A DNA stretch of 64,000 nucleotides from Nevskiaceae bacterium. GTDB taxonomy: Bacteria; Pseudomonadota; Gammaproteobacteria; Steroidobacterales; Steroidobacteraceae. The position numbers and the translations under genes were made by a program. The notes beneath the pieces are model-generated. The model was not told where the DNA came from. It saw only the letters and a program-made list of their open reading frames with translations, and did no database searches. Below, piece by piece: positions 51,040 through 60,575 of the stretch. The stretch lies in contig VEQP01000002.1 in NCBI GenBank assembly GCA_018883185.1, forward strand, positions 1 through 64,000. Reading direction: 5' to 3'. Positions within the stretch are counted from its first letter, which is position 1. Each line of letters begins with the position of its first letter.

Positions 51040-51591
51040 ATGGCGTTGTTGACCATCCTCGAGTTTCCCGATCCGCGGTTGCGCACCCGCGCCGAGCCCG
51101 TCACGGTGTTCGATGCCGCCCTGCGGCGACTTGTGGACGACATGTTCGAGACCATGTACGCCGCACCCGGTATCGGGCTTGCCGCCTCGCAGGTCGACGT
51201 GCATCGGCAGCTCATCGTCATGGACGTGAGCAACGATCGCAGCGAGCCGCTGGTGTTCATCAATCCGCAGATCCTCGGGCGCAGCGAGGTCGGCACCATG
51301 GAAGAGGGCTGTCTTTCGGTGCCAGGCATCTTCGATACCGTTGAGCGTGCGCAGCAGGTTCGGGTTCGGGCGCAGGATCGCCACGGCGTGTTTTTCGAGT
51401 GTGATCTCGAGGGTATCGGCGCCGTGTGTCTGCAGCACGAGATGGATCATCTCGACGGCAAACTGTTCGTCGATTATCTCTCCTCGCTCAAGCGTGACCG
51501 GATCCGCCGCAAGCTCGAGAAAGAGCGACGCGAACGCGGTCCGCAGTCGGCGGCGGCCAAGTCTCCCGCGGGCGCCGCGCTCGCGCCGTAA
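51040..51591 (+). CDS. def: Peptide deformylase
   Basis: 183 residues. The three motifs are intact: [16 protein letters not shown] (metal Cys) and QHEMDHLDG (metal His pair and catalytic Glu). It removes the formyl group from new proteins. A C-terminal basic tail of about 20 residues is added. First of the def-fmt-rsmB group; a TATACT -10-like sequence at 50992-50997 precedes it, without a clear -35. Confidence 0.95.
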   Translation: MALLTILEFPDPRLRTRAEPVTVFDAALRRLVDDMFETMYAAPGIGLAASQVDVHRQLIVMDVSNDRSEPLVFINPQILGRSEVGTMEEGCLSVPGIFDTVERAQQVRVRAQDRHGVFFECDLEGIGAVCLQHEMDHLDGKLFVDYLSSLKRDRIRRKLEKERRERGPQSAAAKSPAGAALAP

Positions 51592-51636
51592 GCGCAGCCC
51601 ACGCGACCGCAGCGCCACCCCTAAGGCTCGCCCTTC

Positions 51637-52578
51637 ATGCGCATCGTCTTCGCCGGCACTCCGGAGTTCGCCGTGCCCCCGCTCGCGGCGCTGTGCGCAT
51701 CGCGGCACAGTGTGGTTGGTGTGCTAACCCAGCCGGATCGGCCGGCGGGCCGTGGTCGAAAGCTCGCGACGAGCGCTGTCAAAGATTTCGCACTGCAACA
51801 TTCGCTGCCGATCGCGCAACCACAGACCTTGCGCACCGCCGAGGGGCGCGAGTCGCTCGTGCTCTGGCAACCCGAGGTGCTGGTGGTGGTCGCCTACGGC
51901 TTGATCCTGCCGCTCGAGGTGCTCTCGATGCCGAGATTCGGCTGTCTCAACATTCACGCTTCGCTGCTGCCCCGCTGGCGCGGCGCGGCACCGATCCAGC
52001 GCGCCATTTTGGCGGGTGACGAATCCACCGGCGTCACCTTGATGCAGATGGATGCGGGACTCGACACCGGACCCATGCTGTTGCAGCGGCGGGTGCCGAT
52101 CGGTGCGGACATCGATTCTTTGAGCTTGCATGCCACGCTTGCGCAAGTGGGTGCTGAAGCGCTGCTCGAGACCCTGACGGGCCTCGAGGCGGGCACGCTC
52201 GTGCCACAGCCGCAGCCCGTGGACGGCGTGACTTATGCGTCAAAAATCGACAAGGCCGAAGCGCGCATCGACTGGCAGCACGAGGCCATCGACATCGCGC
52301 GTCGCGTACGGGCGTTTCGTCCCTGGCCGGTTGCCGAGACCACCCAGCGTGGTGAGCAGGTGCGGATCCACGAGGCCGTCGTGCTCGGCGATGTCGAGGT
52401 GGGTCGGCCTGCAGGCACGGTGCCGGGCACGCTGCTCGGGATGCATGCCGATCGACTGGTCGTCGCCTGCGGGCGCGACTGTCTCGGCGTCGGTGTGCTG
52501 CAGCGAGCGGGTCGCCGCAGCGTGACGGCGCGGGAATTCGCCAATACGGCCGCAGCGCTGACGGAGCCTTTTCAATGA
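51637..52578 (+). CDS. fmt: Methionyl-tRNA formyltransferase
   Basis: 313 residues. Begins RIVFAGTPEFAVPPL; the folate site and catalytic region are in NIHASLLPRWRGAAPIQ and GVTLMQMDAGLDTGP; the C-terminal OB-like domain binds tRNA. It formylates initiator Met-tRNA. It lies 45 bases after def, and its stop overlaps the rsmB start by 4 bases. Confidence 0.95.
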   Translation: MRIVFAGTPEFAVPPLAALCASRHSVVGVLTQPDRPAGRGRKLATSAVKDFALQHSLPIAQPQTLRTAEGRESLVLWQPEVLVVVAYGLILPLEVLSMPRFGCLNIHASLLPRWRGAAPIQRAILAGDESTGVTLMQMDAGLDTGPMLLQRRVPIGADIDSLSLHATLAQVGAEALLETLTGLEAGTLVPQPQPVDGVTYASKIDKAEARIDWQHEAIDIARRVRAFRPWPVAETTQRGEQVRIHEAVVLGDVEVGRPAGTVPGTLLGMHADRLVVACGRDCLGVGVLQRAGRRSVTAREFANTAAALTEPFQ

Positions 52579-53924
52579 ATCACGAATCACAGACCAGCCT
52601 CGCGCCCGGTGCGGCCACCCTTGCCGCTGCCGTCACCGCCGTATCGCGCGTGGCGCACGAGGGTCGCTCAGCTGATGTGGCGCTGCAGGAGGCTGAATCC
52701 CGCCCCGACCGTGCGGCCGTGCGGGCGATCGCGCTCGGTACGATGCGTTGGTATCTACGTCTTGCCCCGGCGTTGGGTTCTCTGGTGACGCGACCGGCCG
52801 CCGAGATGGAGCCGGTGCTGCGCGCGCTGCTGATCACGGCGGCGCATCAAATCGAGTATTCGCGCGGCGCACCGGAAGTCAGCGTGCATTTGGCCGTCGA
52901 TGCGGCGCGGGCGCTTGGGCTCGCGAGGGCGACGGGCTTCGTCAACGCGGTGCTGCGCCGCTTCGTGCGTGAGCGTGCTGTGCTTCTCGCTGCGACCGAT
53001 GCGGATCTGGCAACGCGCACCGCGCATCCGCAGTGGCTGGTGCAGCGCCTCGCCGAGGCGTGGCCAACGCAGTGTGAAGCGCTGCTCGAGGCCAACAATC
53101 AGCATCCACCGATGGTGTTGCGCGTTGCGGATTCGACCGGTAGCGCGCGGGACGATTATCTTCGCGAGCTCGCCGCGGCGGGGCGTACCGCACGGCCCAT
53201 CGAGTGGTTGCCGCAGGCGATCGAGCTCGAGCATTCGATGGCGGTCAACGCATTGCCAGGCTTTCGCGAGGGGCGCGTATCGGTGCAGGATTCGGCCGCC
53301 CAGCTGGCTGCCACGTTGCTCGCGGCGCAGCCCGGCCAGCGCGTACTCGATGCTTGCGCAGCGCCGGGTGGCAAGACTGCACACATTCTGCAGCGCGAAC
53401 CCCGCGTGTCGTTGCTGGCGGTCGATGCCGACGCCGAGCGCCTCGCGATGGTGACGAGCACGTTCGCTCGCATTGGCTTACGCGCCGATTGCCGCGTAGC
53501 CGATCTGACCGCGCCCGAGGCACTCGCCGACCTGCCGCCATTCGAGCGCATCCTGCTCGATGCACCCTGCTCGGCGACGGGCGTGATCCGCCGCCATCCC
53601 GATATCAAGCTGCTGCGTCGTGACGCCGACATTGCCGGCTTCGTCCGCGTGCAGCGGCAGATCCTGCGCAACGTCTTTGCGCGACTCGCGCCTGGCGGTC
53701 GGTTGGTTTATGCCACCTGCTCGGTGCTGCCAGAGGAAAACGAGGCCGTGGTCCTCGATTTTCTGGCCGCTGAGCCCGCCGCCCGCACCCTGCCCTGGCC
53801 CGCTGAGGTGGCGTTGCCCCCGGGGGCGCTGCGCCTCGAGGCGGGGGTCCAGTTGCTGCCGGGCGCGCAGGCGGGCAGCGATGGGTTCTATTATGCTTGT
53901 CTCGGTCGGGGGAGCGGGGCATGA
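52575..53924 (+). CDS. rsmB: 16S rRNA (cytosine(967)-C5)-methyltransferase RsmB
   Basis: 449 residues. An N-terminal NusB-like helical domain (about 10-145) precedes the SAM-dependent domain: VLDACAAPGGKTAHIL, LLAVDADAERL, the catalytic loop DAPCSATGVIRRHPDI, and the second Cys in YATCSVLPEEN. It methylates C967 of 16S rRNA. The start overlaps fmt by 4 bases and the stop overlaps the next gene as ATGA. Confidence 0.95.
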   Translation: MNHESQTSLAPGAATLAAAVTAVSRVAHEGRSADVALQEAESRPDRAAVRAIALGTMRWYLRLAPALGSLVTRPAAEMEPVLRALLITAAHQIEYSRGAPEVSVHLAVDAARALGLARATGFVNAVLRRFVRERAVLLAATDADLATRTAHPQWLVQRLAEAWPTQCEALLEANNQHPPMVLRVADSTGSARDDYLRELAAAGRTARPIEWLPQAIELEHSMAVNALPGFREGRVSVQDSAAQLAATLLAAQPGQRVLDACAAPGGKTAHILQREPRVSLLAVDADAERLAMVTSTFARIGLRADCRVADLTAPEALADLPPFERILLDAPCSATGVIRRHPDIKLLRRDADIAGFVRVQRQILRNVFARLAPGGRLVYATCSVLPEENEAVVLDFLAAEPAARTLPWPAEVALPPGALRLEAGVQLLPGAQAGSDGFYYACLGRGSGA

Positions 53925-54529
53925 CGGTCATCAAGCGGGTGCAGCGTTGCGTTGCCGCCGCGCGGGTCACTTTGCTGGCCGGCGTGCTCGCTCTGTTCGC
54001 GTTTGCGGCGCCGATGACCCGCGCCGACCCCCTCGCCGGTGCGCTCGAAATCCAATCGGCCTTCGTCAACGTCAGCTCCGGTGTCTACCAGCTGCATGTC
54101 CGCATCCGCTACCCGCTCAATGACGAACTGGTGGCCGCCCTGCGTGACGGGGTCACCCTCTCCTACAAACTCGATGTCGAAGTGTTGCGTAGCCGCAGGT
54201 TTTGGACTGATGCGGGTGTCGCTGCGGTGACCTTGCAGCGTCAGTTGAGTTACCACTCGGTCAGCGAACGCTACGTGGTGCGAGACCCGCTCGGTGGTAG
54301 CGAGCAGAAGACCTATTCGACCCTCGAAGAGGCCCTGAGTGATCTCGGCAACGTCGAGGGCTGGCCCATCCTCGTGGCCTCGCAGGTCGCCGAGGAAGGT
54401 GAGTACACGGTGCGCGTGCGCGCGGGCGTCAGTCAGGGACGTTTGACCGATGCGCTGCGAGTGTTGATGTTCTGGTCCGACGACTGGCAACGGCAGAGCG
54501 AGTGGTACGCGTGGTCGCTGCCTCGCTGA
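53921..54529 (+). CDS. DUF4390 exported protein
   Basis: 202 residues from ATG 53921 (ATGA overlap with rsmB). A signal peptide (to about TRAD) is followed by one domain with repeating strands: FVNVSSGVYQLHVRIRYPLN, YKLDVEVLRSRRFW, YVVRDPLGG, and a C-terminal WSDDWQRQSEWYAWSL. This matches DUF4390, which regularly lies between rsmB and ntrY in beta- and gammaproteobacteria. Its job is unknown; the context suggests a periplasmic partner of the sensor kinase. Confidence 0.85.
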   Translation: MTVIKRVQRCVAAARVTLLAGVLALFAFAAPMTRADPLAGALEIQSAFVNVSSGVYQLHVRIRYPLNDELVAALRDGVTLSYKLDVEVLRSRRFWTDAGVAAVTLQRQLSYHSVSERYVVRDPLGGSEQKTYSTLEEALSDLGNVEGWPILVASQVAEEGEYTVRVRAGVSQGRLTDALRVLMFWSDDWQRQSEWYAWSLPR

Positions 54530-56748
54530 AACCCACCCGCACCTTTTTTTACATCGCGACCCTGGTCGCGTTCGTCATCGGCGCGTTGCTTGCGCTGTAT
54601 CTCACCGCGCAGAACTCGGCGCAGTTCGGCCTCTACCAGCCGTGGATCCTGCTGGCGAGTGCCATAGCGGTCGCTATCTTGAGCGTGCTCCTCGCGCGCA
54701 AGGTCATCCAGCTGGTATCAGCTTATCGTAATGGCACACCCGGTTCGCGTCTGACCGCGCGTACCGTGCTGGTGTTCGGTGCGCTGGTGGCCTTGCCGCT
54801 GCTGACGGTGTACGTATTCTCGCTGACGTTTCTCAATAGCGGCATCGACAGCTGGTTCCGAGTCGAGATCAGGCAGGGCCTCAACGATGCGGTCGGCTTG
54901 TCGCGCTCGGCACTCGATTTACGCATGCGCGAGCATGGCAAGCGCACCGAAGAATTCGCGCAATCTTTGACGACGATCCCGCCGAGCAGCGTTTTGTTGG
55001 CGCTCGATGAGGAGTTGCGCGCTTCGGACGCGATGGAGATCGTGTTGTACGGCGAACACGAACGCATCATCGGCGCCAGCAGCCGATCGGTAGCCGATGC
55101 CCTGCCGCCGCGACCGCCCGCGGATCTCGTCCGCCAGATCAACGACGGTCGTACGTACATCAGTCTCGAACCCGTCTCGGAGTCCGTGTACGTCATTCGC
55201 ACGGCAGCTCCGGTTCCTGGTGGCCCACTCGCCGCGAGCGACATCCGCTTCGTCGTCGCGGTGTACGAACTGCCGCGGCAACTGTCCGAGCTCACCGATG
55301 CCGTGCAGCGCTCGTATTCGCAATATGGCGATCTGGCTGCACTGCGCGAGCCACTCAAATACAGTTTCCGTCTCACGCTGACCATGGTGCTGCTGGTCAC
55401 GCTGATCGGCGCGATTTACGGCGCGATCTACTCGGCCGAAGTGTTGTTCAAGCCGGTGCAGGATCTGATGGCGGGTACGCGCGCGGTCGCGAAGGGCGAC
55501 TTCGCCACTCGCGTGCCGCTGTCGTCGCGCGACGAGATGGGCTTTCTCGTGCAGTCGTTCAACGACATGACCAAACGGCTGCGGCGCGCACGCGAGGACA
55601 CTGAGCGCAGTCGAGCGGCAGTGGAGCGCGAGCGTGAGCGGTTGGCAGTGATCCTGGCGCGCTTGTCTACGGGCGTCATCGCGGTTGATCGTGAGCTCGT
55701 GTTGCAGCGCGCGAATGCGGCGGCGGGCAGTATTCTCGGTGTGGAGCTGGCTGCGGGGGTCGGTCGACCGCTCGCCGAGCTCGCGGCGGGCGATGGACTG
55801 CTGCGCCAGTTCATCGACGAACTGCGCGCCCGATTCGCGGCAGGTCGCGAGGAGTGGCGCGAGCAGATCGAGTTGCGCACCGACGGTATCGCCAATGGCA
55901 ACCGTGTTCTAGTTTGCGCCTGCGTGTCGTTGCCACCGGCCGAACACGAGGCGCTGAGTTACGTCATCGTTTTCGACGATGTGACGCATCTGCTGCAGGC
56001 GCAGCGCGACGCCGCCTGGGGCGAGGTGGCGCGTCGACTTGCCCATGAAATCAAGAACCCGCTGACGCCGATTCAGCTATCTGCCGAGCGGATGCGCCGC
56101 AAGCTGCTGCCGGGGCTCTCGGCGCAGGATGCCGAGATGGTCGATCGCTCCACGCACACCATCGTGCAGCAGGTCGAGTCGATGAAGCGCATGGTCAACG
56201 ATTTCAGCGAGTACGCACGCGCACCGGCCATGCAACTGAGTGCTTTCGATCTGAATCAACTGGTGGCCGAGGTTGCCGATCTCTACCGCTCGCAGGAGGC
56301 GGGGGTGGAGTTGTCGACCGAGCTCGCGCCCCAGGCGCCACCGCTCGAAGCCGACCGTTCGCGCGTCCGCCAGATTCTCAACAACCTGTTGACCAATGCC
56401 TTCGAGGCTTTGGAGGGAGTGCGCCCGGCGGCAATCATCCTGCGTACCGAGTTGGGCGAGCTCGATGGACGAGCCTGCCTGGTGCTCGCCGTGTCCGACA
56501 ATGGGCCGGGGTTCCAGCGCGAGATGCTGGGTCGCATCTTCGATCCTTACGTGACCAGCAAGCCGCGCGGTACCGGGCTCGGGCTCGCCATCGTCAAGAA
56601 AATCGTTGAAGATCATGGCGGTATGATCGAAGCCGAAAACCGGCCCGAGGGGGGCGCGCGTGTACGTGTTATGTTGCCGCTGCGGAACGAGTCGAAAGCG
56701 TCTTCGGGGCGCGAGCGGCGGCCGGAGTTGAGGAGGGAGCGGGCATGA
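54502..56748 (+). CDS. ntrY: NtrY-like sensor histidine kinase
   Basis: 748 residues. Two or three N-terminal membrane helices (about 15-35, 48-66 and 88-110), a periplasmic sensor region (about 112-285), another helix (about 292-315), HAMP (KPVQDLMAGTRAVAKGDF), a PAS-like domain (about 375-500), and an intact kinase core: LAHEIKNPLTPIQLS (His), NNLLTNAFEAL (N box), VSDNGPGF and GTGLGLAIVKKI. NtrY kinases respond to redox or nitrogen signals. The GTG start overlaps DUF4390 by 28 bases and the stop overlaps ntrX by 4. Confidence 0.9.
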   Translation: MVRVVAASLKPTRTFFYIATLVAFVIGALLALYLTAQNSAQFGLYQPWILLASAIAVAILSVLLARKVIQLVSAYRNGTPGSRLTARTVLVFGALVALPLLTVYVFSLTFLNSGIDSWFRVEIRQGLNDAVGLSRSALDLRMREHGKRTEEFAQSLTTIPPSSVLLALDEELRASDAMEIVLYGEHERIIGASSRSVADALPPRPPADLVRQINDGRTYISLEPVSESVYVIRTAAPVPGGPLAASDIRFVVAVYELPRQLSELTDAVQRSYSQYGDLAALREPLKYSFRLTLTMVLLVTLIGAIYGAIYSAEVLFKPVQDLMAGTRAVAKGDFATRVPLSSRDEMGFLVQSFNDMTKRLRRAREDTERSRAAVERERERLAVILARLSTGVIAVDRELVLQRANAAAGSILGVELAAGVGRPLAELAAGDGLLRQFIDELRARFAAGREEWREQIELRTDGIANGNRVLVCACVSLPPAEHEALSYVIVFDDVTHLLQAQRDAAWGEVARRLAHEIKNPLTPIQLSAERMRRKLLPGLSAQDAEMVDRSTHTIVQQVESMKRMVNDFSEYARAPAMQLSAFDLNQLVAEVADLYRSQEAGVELSTELAPQAPPLEADRSRVRQILNNLLTNAFEALEGVRPAAIILRTELGELDGRACLVLAVSDNGPGFQREMLGRIFDPYVTSKPRGTGLGLAIVKKIVEDHGGMIEAENRPEGGARVRVMLPLRNESKASSGRERRPELRRERA

Positions 56749-58142
56749 GTGCAGCACGCATTTTGGTGGTAGACGACGAAGCGGATATCCGCGAATTGGT
56801 CAAAGAAATCTTGACCGACGAGGGCTACGAAGTCGAGGTTGCTGCGGATGCCGTGCAGGCACGGGCGCTACGCGCCAAGCAGCAGCCCGATTTGATCCTG
56901 CTCGACATCTGGATGCCGGATGTCGATGGCATCACCCTGCTGCGCGAGTGGTCGGCGACGCAAAGCACGCTGTGCCCCGTCATCATGATGTCCGGTCATG
57001 GCACGGTCGAAACCGCCGTTGAAGCCACCCGCCTCGGCGCACTCGATTTCGTGGAGAAGCCCCTGTCGCTCGCCAAGTTGCTGCGCACGGTGGAGCGGGG
57101 TCTCGAGGCCGCTCGCAAGCGCCGTATGGCCAGTCGTTTGCTCGCCGCGTCGGTGACACAGCCGGTGGGCAAGAGCCGGCAGATGCAGCAGCTGCGCAGC
57201 GAACTGGCTCAAGTGGCAGCCACCGACTCGAGCGTGTTGCTGCTCGGCGAGCACGGCTCGGGTCGTGAGGCATTCGCGCGCTATCTGCATGAACACAGTC
57301 CGCGGGCTGCCAAGCCCTTCGTGGTTTTGGTGGCAAGCTCGCTGCGCGAGGGCGATGCGGAGGCCATGTTATTTGGTCGCAGCTCGTCGCTCGTCGGCAA
57401 CGGCACGGGCGATTCCGGTGTGCTTGAGCAGGTGGGCGAGGGCACCTTGTTCATCAACGAACTCGGTGATTTGCCGGCTGCCGCGCAGCGCGCGCTGCTG
57501 GGCGTGCTCGAGAGCGGCGCTTATACGCGACTCGGCGAAGCCGAATCGCGCAGTTTCGGCGGACGAGTGGTGTCTTCGGCGTTGCCCGATATCGAACTCG
57601 CCTCGGCCGCCACGTTGCAGGGCGGTGGCATACGCCGCGATCTGCTCGCCCATCTCAATGCGATGGTGGTGCGGGTGCCGGCGCTACGCGATTACGCCGA
57701 GGATGTACCGGAGTTGCTGCGACATTATGTCGATCGCTTGGTCGATGCCGAGGGGCTGACCTTCCGGCGCTTCGGCGTCGCCGCACAAAATCGACTCCGC
57801 AATTACCCCTGGCCGGGCAACGTGCAGGAACTGCGCAATATGGTGCGGCGTCTGCTCATGCGAGGCGGCGCGGAGGAAATCACGCTCGAAGATATCGAGA
57901 GTGAACTGACGCAGGTCACGCCTTCGGCCGAGACGCTCGTCAAGCAGGATCTACTCGCGCTCAGTCTGCGCGAGGCCCGCGAACACTTCGAGCGGGCGTA
58001 TCTGCAACAGCAGTTGATGTTGTGTCACGGCAAAGTGGGCCAACTCGCCAAGCGCGTCGGCATGGAGCGCACGCACCTGTACCGCAAGTTACGCTCGCTA
58101 GGCGTGGATTTTCGTAGCGTACCGGAGGATGGCGACGCTTGA
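56745..58142 (+). CDS. ntrX: NtrX-like response regulator with degenerate AAA+ domain
   Basis: 465 residues. The receiver is normal: acidic pocket VVDDEAD, phospho-acceptor Asp54 in LLDIWMPD, Lys105 in FVEKPLS. The central sigma54-activator domain is damaged: Walker A reads GEHGSGRE (168-175), with Arg174 for the essential Lys; Walker B reads LFINE, with Asn238 for Asp; the GAFTGA loop is replaced by Ser/Gly-rich sequence (211-222). The C-terminal Fis-type helix-turn-helix looks intact (GKVGQLAKRVGMERTHLYRKL). So it probably binds DNA and responds to NtrY but does not activate sigma54 by ATP hydrolysis. Confidence 0.9.
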   Translation: MSAARILVVDDEADIRELVKEILTDEGYEVEVAADAVQARALRAKQQPDLILLDIWMPDVDGITLLREWSATQSTLCPVIMMSGHGTVETAVEATRLGALDFVEKPLSLAKLLRTVERGLEAARKRRMASRLLAASVTQPVGKSRQMQQLRSELAQVAATDSSVLLLGEHGSGREAFARYLHEHSPRAAKPFVVLVASSLREGDAEAMLFGRSSSLVGNGTGDSGVLEQVGEGTLFINELGDLPAAAQRALLGVLESGAYTRLGEAESRSFGGRVVSSALPDIELASAATLQGGGIRRDLLAHLNAMVVRVPALRDYAEDVPELLRHYVDRLVDAEGLTFRRFGVAAQNRLRNYPWPGNVQELRNMVRRLLMRGGAEEITLEDIESELTQVTPSAETLVKQDLLALSLREAREHFERAYLQQQLMLCHGKVGQLAKRVGMERTHLYRKLRSLGVDFRSVPEDGDA

Positions 58143-58173
58143 GTGCGACGCCTGGTGTGCGCGGTTACGTACC

Positions 58174-58758
58174 CTAGTCGCCGACGCGGATCACCACGGC
58201 ATTGATATCTGCGGCGCGCAGCCGAGCGCGCGTGCGGTTCAGCGCTTCCAGATCGCTGATCGGTCCGATACGTACCCGATGGAAGACGTCGGCATCGATT
58301 GCGATGCGCTGCACCACGGCCTCGACGCCCAGCCTTGCGAGTTTGGCGCGCAACACTTCCGCCTCGGCTTGATCGCGGTAGGCGCCGGGCTGCAATACGT
58401 AGACCCCCGGGCGGTCGATCAACGAGGTCGGCGGGGCTTCGGGCTTGGGCTTCTTGTCACGCTCCGGGACCACCACTTCGACTTTCGGCAGCATGTCGTA
58501 GAAGTCGTATTGCACCGGCGATTCTTCGCTGCCGGTTTCAGGTACGCCAGCATCACGACGCGCAGCCGGCCGTGGTTGCGGTCGAGGCGTTTCGCTGGCG
58601 GCGGCGATCTCGCGCAGCGCACGCTGCTGCCAGCCGTAGACACCAGCCGCTACGCACAAGCCGATACCGAGCCCCACGAAAAAATCCCGTGACAGGCTTA
58701 AGCCCCCGCCGTTGCGGCGGGCGGAACGCTTGAAGTCCCGACCGATCGGCGTATTCAT
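58174..58758 (-). CDS. SPOR-domain cell-division-type protein
   Basis: 194 residues. Basic cytoplasmic start, one membrane helix (about 24-42), a Pro-rich periplasmic linker, and a C-terminal SPOR domain (about 115-192): GVYVLQPGAYRDQAEAEVLRAKL, then VFHRVRIGPISD. SPOR domains bind denuded septal peptidoglycan; the layout is that of a short FtsN-like protein, and the place just after argS is where FtsN-like genes often lie. It lies 12 bases downstream of argS. Confidence 0.85.
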   Translation of the reverse strand: MNTPIGRDFKRSARRNGGGLSLSRDFFVGLGIGLCVAAGVYGWQQRALREIAAASETPRPQPRPAARRDAGVPETGSEESPVQYDFYDMLPKVEVVVPERDKKPKPEAPPTSLIDRPGVYVLQPGAYRDQAEAEVLRAKLARLGVEAVVQRIAIDADVFHRVRIGPISDLEALNRTRARLRAADINAVVIRVGD

Positions 58759-58770
58759 GGACCAGGGTTC

Positions 58771-60543
58771 CTACATCGACTCGGGTGCCGAAACGCCGAG
58801 GATCGCGAGGCCGTTGCGCAGTACGCATTGCACGGCACGCAGCGCGTGGATGCGCGCCTGACGCAGTTCGTCGTCGCTGACGAGCACGCGCTCGGCGTTG
58901 TAGAAGGCGTGGAGGCTTGTCGCGAGATCGCGCAAGTAGTGGACCAGGGCGTGCGGTGCTCGCTGCGCTGCGGCTTGTTCGATTACTTCCGGGTAGCGCG
59001 ACAGGCTGGCCAGCATCGCTTCGGCATGGGGTCCGGCGAGCAACTCTGCGCCCCGTCGGGCGATGATCTCGCCGGCTGCTTGCGGCTCGTAACCGAGACT
59101 GCGCGCGCCGAGTTCCTTCATCACGCTGGCCACGCGGGCATGCGCGTACTGGATGTAGAACACCGGATTTTCGTTCGACTTCGACTTGGCGAGCTCGAGA
59201 TCGAAATCGAGCGACTGATCGTTGCTGCGCATCAGATAGAAAATCCGGCAGGCGTCGTTGCCCACTTCCTCACGCAGCTGGCGCAGCGTGACGAAGTTGG
59301 CTTCGCGCTTACCCATCGAGAGTTTCTCGCCGTTTCGATACAAGGCTACGAGCTGGATCAACGGCGCTTCGAGGCACTCGCCGGGATGACCGAACGCCTG
59401 CAAACCGCCGCGCACGCGCGTGACGTAGCCGTGGTGGTCGGCACCGAGCACGTCGATCAGCACGTCGTAGCCGCGCTCGCGCTTGTCGAGATGGTAGGCG
59501 ATGTCCGAAGCGAAGTAGGTCTTGATGCCATTGTCGCGGATGACAACACGATCTTCGTCGTCACCGAATTGGCTTGCCCGGAACCAGGTGGCGCCATCTT
59601 TGACGTAGAGCAGATCGAGTTTGCGCAATCGCTCCAGGGCCCGATCGATCGCGCCGCTCTGCGTGAAGGCGCGCTCGGAGACCCAGTGATCGAAGCGCAC
59701 GCGATACCCCTCGAGGTCGTCGCGGATCTCGGCCAGCATCTCCGCGATGCTGTCTTCCAGAATGCTTTGCCAGCCTGCGGCGCCGAGTAGCTGCTGACAG
59801 CGGGCGATCAGCGCGTCGATGTATTTTTCCTTGTCGCCTTCGGGCGCATCGGCCGGGAGCGATTCGAGCACCGCGGCGGCTGGCTGCATGAAGCGCGTGC
59901 CGTAGCGCTCGTGCAGGTGCAGGGCGACGGGCCTGATGTAATCGCCACGATAGCCGTTTTGCGGGAAGGGCAGACTCTCGCCACCCGCCTCGAGATAGCG
60001 CACCCACACCGACACGGCGAGAATTTCCGTTTGTCGCCCGGCATCATTGATGTAGTACTCGCGAACCACCTCATCGCCAGCGGCGGCCAGCAAAGAGCCG
60101 AGCGCATCGCCGAACGCGGCCTGCCGCCCATGGCCGACATGCAAGGGACCGGTGGGGTTCGCCGAAACGAACTCAAGCAGCACCTTGCGTCGATGCGGCG
60201 GTTCGTTGCGACCATAGCGATCGCCGAGTTCGTGCACGCGCAACAGCTCGCGGGTGTAACGATCCTTCGCCAAGTGCAGATTGATGAACCCCGCACCGGC
60301 CACTTCAGCTCGGTCGATCAGAGTGTTGGCAGGCAGCGCCGCAATGATGGCGGCCGCCAATTCGCGCGGGTTGCGCCCCGCCGACTTGGCGAGCCGCATC
60401 GCCACGTTGCAGGCGAAATCGCCGTGCTGGACATCGCGGGCACGCTCCACGGTCACCGCGGATGCATCGATGGGACCGGGCAGCAGGGACCCCTCGAGGG
60501 AGCGCACGGCCGCTTGCAAAAGTTCACGCAACTCGTTTTTCAC
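58771..60543 (-). CDS. argS: Arginyl-tRNA synthetase
   Basis: 590 residues. An N-terminal tRNA-recognition domain (about 1-115) precedes the class I core: HIGH form HVGHG in SANPTGPLHVGHGRQ, and a KMSK-region KLSMGKR that lacks the second Lys, as is common in bacterial ArgRS. The helical anticodon-binding domain ends in a conserved pattern of LRNGLAILGVSAPE type. It charges tRNA-Arg. Located between priA (33 bases upstream) and the SPOR gene. Confidence 0.95.
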   Translation of the reverse strand: MKNELRELLQAAVRSLEGSLLPGPIDASAVTVERARDVQHGDFACNVAMRLAKSAGRNPRELAAAIIAALPANTLIDRAEVAGAGFINLHLAKDRYTRELLRVHELGDRYGRNEPPHRRKVLLEFVSANPTGPLHVGHGRQAAFGDALGSLLAAAGDEVVREYYINDAGRQTEILAVSVWVRYLEAGGESLPFPQNGYRGDYIRPVALHLHERYGTRFMQPAAAVLESLPADAPEGDKEKYIDALIARCQQLLGAAGWQSILEDSIAEMLAEIRDDLEGYRVRFDHWVSERAFTQSGAIDRALERLRKLDLLYVKDGATWFRASQFGDDEDRVVIRDNGIKTYFASDIAYHLDKRERGYDVLIDVLGADHHGYVTRVRGGLQAFGHPGECLEAPLIQLVALYRNGEKLSMGKREANFVTLRQLREEVGNDACRIFYLMRSNDQSLDFDLELAKSKSNENPVFYIQYAHARVASVMKELGARSLGYEPQAAGEIIARRGAELLAGPHAEAMLASLSRYPEVIEQAAAQRAPHALVHYLRDLATSLHAFYNAERVLVSDDELRQARIHALRAVQCVLRNGLAILGVSAPESM

Positions 60544-60575
60544 GGGCGCGATTCTACCGTGGCGGCAGCGCGCCG

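Noticed and set aside
50929-51708. N-terminal extension of dprA by 260 residues
   Set aside because: The extension is antisense to def; the DprA homology and a plausible start begin at 50928.
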